Assembly: GCA_949123685.1 (NCBI GenBank)
Contig: CASBHZ010000105.1
Location: 1 to 9,050, forward strand
Length of the DNA: 9,050 nt
Direction of reading: 5' to 3'
Source: an uncultured Bacteroidales bacterium
GTDB lineage: Bacteria > Bacteroidota > Bacteroidia > Bacteroidales > Muribaculaceae
Shown in pieces: positions 6,906 to 9,050 of the stretch; positions within the stretch are counted from its first letter, which is position 1, and every line of letters starts with the position of its first letter. The notes under the pieces were generated by a model that was given only the letters and a program-made list of their open reading frames with translations, was not told where the DNA came from and did no database searches. A program made the translations under genes and the position numbers.

Positions 6906-8882
6906 TCAACGATTGACGATGAGCGATTGGGGAAGCCATACTGCCATGTTGCCTTTGCCGCGATGACACCACGCGTAGTAGGGAATGAGGTTGAGTCGCA
7001 CGTCTTTGGTGACGAGGCGACCTTTGTCGTCATAGCCGAGTGTCTGGGCGTCGGTGGTGAGTTGCATTATCCCTTTGAGAAGTTCGGGACGTTCTTTAAC
7101 TTCGAATTGCGGTTTCTGATTTATCAGTATGTTGAGCACGTCAAAATCATTGTCGGCAAATTCTGCGCAATAGACTATCGGTCCGCGTTCTATGGCTATA
7201 CGTCCGCGGTCTGCATCAACCTTGTCGTTGGCTTTCACCGTGCGCACGCTCATGTCAAGGTCCAGATTCACTTTGTCTCCCTTTTTCCAGTTGCGCGTTA
7301 TGGTGTAATATCCGTCGGGAGTGACAACACCTTCTGCATATTTGCCGTTTACGGTCACTCTGTATCCCGTTTCTTTGCCGTCGGAGTAGGCATAGAGGTC
7401 GCTTGGTACGGGCTTGTTTTTCACCCATCCCGGTATTCTGATCTTGAGACCGAAGGTTCCTGCCTTGTTTTTATCTATCGTCATGGTTACATTGCCGTCC
7501 CAAGGATAGTTTGTTTGCTGAGATATAGCCACGTTTTTCCCTTTGACATCAAGATTGGCGGAGTTAGACATGAAGAGATTTACGTAAACGTCATCATTCT
7601 TGACGGCATATACATATCCCGGAAGTGAAGGTATGAACCGGCATAGGTTGGATGGGCAGCATGCGCATCCGAACCATGGCTGGCGCTGATGCTGTCCTCC
7701 GGATTCAAGTGGGTTGGGATAGAAAAAACTGCCACCGTCAAGAGCCATGCCGGATATGAGTCCATTGTATAGCGTGCGCTCAAGAACGTCGTAATATTGA
7801 GATTCACCATGGAGCAGGAACAGACGATGGTTTACATAGACGTTGCCGATTGCGGCGCATGTCTCACAGTATGCCGAATGGTTTGGCAGTTCATAGTTGG
7901 CTCCGAAAGCCTCTCCTTCATGCTTTGCGCCGATGCCTCCTGTTATATATAGTTTTTTACTTACGATATTATCCCATATGCGGTCAATTGCATTTATGTA
8001 TGCCGAATCTCCGGTGAGAGCCGCCACATCTGCCATTCCTGCATACATATATGCGGCGCGGACGGCATGCCCGACGGCTTCATCCTGTTCTACAACAGGC
8101 TTATGTGCCTGGCTGTATTCGTCCTTGCGGGAGGTGTATCCGCGTTTGTCAAGAAAATATTTTGCCTGGTCAAGATACTTTTTGTCTCCTGTGGCGAGAT
8201 AGAGTTTGGCAAGTGCCATCTCGGCTATCTGATGACCGGGTACGCGTGACACCTGACCGGGACCGTCCCCGATTTCCCTGCATACGCAATCTGCATATCT
8301 GACAGCGATATCAAGGAAATTGCGTTTGCCCGTTGCCTGATAATGTGCTATTGCGCCTTCCACCATGTGTCCGAGGTTGTAAAACTCATGGCTTAGCTCT
8401 TCCACTTTCTCCCACCTTTTTGATCCTGCCCAGTCATGTGGGTGCTTGGGATTCATCGTGCGGCATGTGTTGAGATAACCGTCAGGCTCTTGAGCCGCAG
8501 CCACGATGGTCAGTACGCTGTCTATATAGTTTTCCAGTCGTTTGTCGGGATAAGTCTGCAGGAGATAGCTTGCGCCTTCTATTGTTTTGTAGACATCTGT
8601 GTCATCGAATGAGAAACCTTCAACTTTATACGAGTCGGAGGGGTTTGCCGCTTTGACGAAGTTGTCGTAGCGTCCTGATTCTTCGCATTTGCTGAAGGCA
8701 AGCGGGATTGTGACTTCACGGCTCGCATTGAGGCGTTGTCCCCAGAACTTGTCGCTTACTTTTACTTTAGTGAATGGCACAGGGTCAATAGGATACCCGT
8801 GATTGCTTGACATTGCCTTTTGTTTTGCAGACGCAGGGATAGCGGCAGCAAGGATCAATGAGGCGGCGAGAAATTTTTTCAT
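6906..8882 (-). CDS. Secreted GH127 glycoside hydrolase (beta-L-arabinofuranosidase family)
   Basis: This 658-residue protein belongs to glycoside hydrolase family 127 (formerly DUF1680), whose founding member HypBA1 from Bifidobacterium releases beta-L-arabinofuranose; other members act on unusual pectin sugars. A signal peptide (MKKFLAASLILAAAIPASA, cleavage after about residue 19) has no lipobox, so the enzyme should be periplasmic. A helical barrel (about 35-420) is followed by a beta-sandwich region (about 430-655). The zinc-cysteine active site is intact by alignment to HypBA1: E340 and C342 (CETC, 339-342), C408 and C409 (CACC, 406-409) as metal ligands, C408 as the probable nucleophile, and E324 in HEGEAFG as the probable acid/base, 16 residues before E340 as in HypBA1. 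No SusC/SusD genes or other carbohydrate genes are visible beside it. The exact substrate cannot be read from the sequence. Confidence 0.92.
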   Translation of the reverse strand: MKKFLAASLILAAAIPASAKQKAMSSNHGYPIDPVPFTKVKVSDKFWGQRLNASREVTIPLAFSKCEESGRYDNFVKAANPSDSYKVEGFSFDDTDVYKTIEGASYLLQTYPDKRLENYIDSVLTIVAAAQEPDGYLNTCRTMNPKHPHDWAGSKRWEKVEELSHEFYNLGHMVEGAIAHYQATGKRNFLDIAVRYADCVCREIGDGPGQVSRVPGHQIAEMALAKLYLATGDKKYLDQAKYFLDKRGYTSRKDEYSQAHKPVVEQDEAVGHAVRAAYMYAGMADVAALTGDSAYINAIDRIWDNIVSKKLYITGGIGAKHEGEAFGANYELPNHSAYCETCAAIGNVYVNHRLFLLHGESQYYDVLERTLYNGLISGMALDGGSFFYPNPLESGGQHQRQPWFGCACCPSNLCRFIPSLPGYVYAVKNDDVYVNLFMSNSANLDVKGKNVAISQQTNYPWDGNVTMTIDKNKAGTFGLKIRIPGWVKNKPVPSDLYAYSDGKETGYRVTVNGKYAEGVVTPDGYYTITRNWKKGDKVNLDLDMSVRTVKANDKVDADRGRIAIERGPIVYCAEFADNDFDVLNILINQKPQFEVKERPELLKGIMQLTTDAQTLGYDDKGRLVTKDVRLNLIPYYAWCHRGKGNMAVWLPQSLIVNR

Positions 8883-8919
8883 GATATGGTTATTTTTTAA
8901 CAGTTTCTTGAATTTTGTT

Positions 8920-8940
8920 ACAAAAATAACTAATTTTTGT
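8920..8940. repeat. Inverted repeat acaaaaat/attttttgt-type over the GH127 promoter region
   Basis: ACAAAAAT (8920-8927) and ATTTTTGT (8933-8940) are perfect 8-bp inverted arms around a 5-nt spacer (aacta). It overlaps the candidate -7 box, a position where a repressor could act. The arms are low in complexity, so chance is a serious alternative. Confidence 0.4.
8921..8928 (-). promoter_or_regulatory. Possible -7 box of the GH127 gene, within an inverted repeat
   Basis: On the minus strand TATTTTTG (8928-8921) matches the TAnnTTTG box of Bacteroidota promoters and lies 38 nt before the ATG at 8882, which would give a leader of roughly 30 nt. No TTTG lies at the expected distance upstream, so the match is only half complete and the region is AT-rich enough to produce such boxes by chance. 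The box falls in the left arm of an 8-bp inverted repeat (8920-8927 and 8933-8940). Confidence 0.45.
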
Positions 8941-9050
8941 GGTATATCGTATTTTATGGAAATTATAAACTTTAATTGCTGATTTATCTAAGTAACAATG
9001 GTTCGGTAAAAAATGCCGAAGTTGTTGAAAATTAAGTTAATATAATTATA

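Noticed and set aside
6734..7033. 99-codon minus-strand frame bridging the GH127 gene end and the terminator
   Set aside because: It overlaps GH127 in another frame, runs through the terminator and promoter, and has no coding features.
6927..7628. 233-codon open frame on the plus strand opposite the GH127 gene
   Set aside because: It is antisense to a gene with intact catalytic motifs, has no recognisable domain and no promoter or context of its own.
9002..9020. Small hairpin TTCGG/CCGAA with a 9-nt A-rich loop
   Set aside because: The stem is only 5 bp, no T-run follows on either strand, and it is not linked to a visible gene end.
1..9050. CRISPR array, insertion sequence, prophage, tRNA or anti-phage system
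   Set aside because: No spaced repeats, transposase or integrase motifs, tRNA-like folds or defence domains were found; the genes are core housekeeping families plus one glycosidase.

Overview
The window reads as ordinary chromosomal backbone of a Bacteroidota bacterium, most likely order Bacteroidales. The evidence is: a GldH-type lipoprotein next to a PSP1/RicT protein with a long basic tail; RNase Y with ZapA and a small coiled-coil protein; almost no Shine-Dalgarno sequences; and a Bacteroidota-type promoter (TTTG, 20 nt, TACCTTTG). A gut Muribaculaceae-like genome would fit the moderate GC content and the lone GH127 enzyme, but the family-level placement is a guess. I see no mobile element, CRISPR array, tRNA or rRNA.

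All eight protein genes lie on the minus strand, so transcription runs from right to left. At 8882-6906 is a secreted GH127 glycosidase of the beta-L-arabinofuranosidase type, with its own upstream region (8883-9050) and a strong hairpin terminator behind it (6803-6866). A clear promoter (6779-6810) then begins a second unit: a ZapB-like coiled-coil protein (6762-6469), zapA (6472-6185, ATGA overlap), a 174-nt gap that can fold into a strand-specific RNA hairpin and may hold 6S RNA, rny (6010-4469), ricT (4459-3215), gldH (3197-2676), an M24 metallopeptidase (2655-1468) and a CCA-adding tRNA nucleotidyltransferase (1471-65, ATGA overlap). Apart from the 174-nt gap, intergenic spacing in this unit is 20 nt or less, so it is probably one operon.

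Functionally, the second unit joins cell division (ZapA and a probable coiled-coil partner) to RNA metabolism (RNase Y, a RicT-like factor, CCA addition and possibly 6S RNA). It also holds an envelope lipoprotein and a peptidase-fold enzyme. The most useful biological hint is rny followed 9 nt later, in the same frame, by ricT. In Bacillus subtilis RicT belongs to the RicAFT complex that directs RNase Y, so the pairing suggests a RicT-RNase Y partnership in Bacteroidota. No clearly novel system is present. The points most worth checking are the structured zapA-rny RNA, the rny-ricT junction, the near-leaderless ZapB-like mRNA, and an M24 enzyme with all metal ligands but without two histidines typical of Xaa-Pro peptidases.
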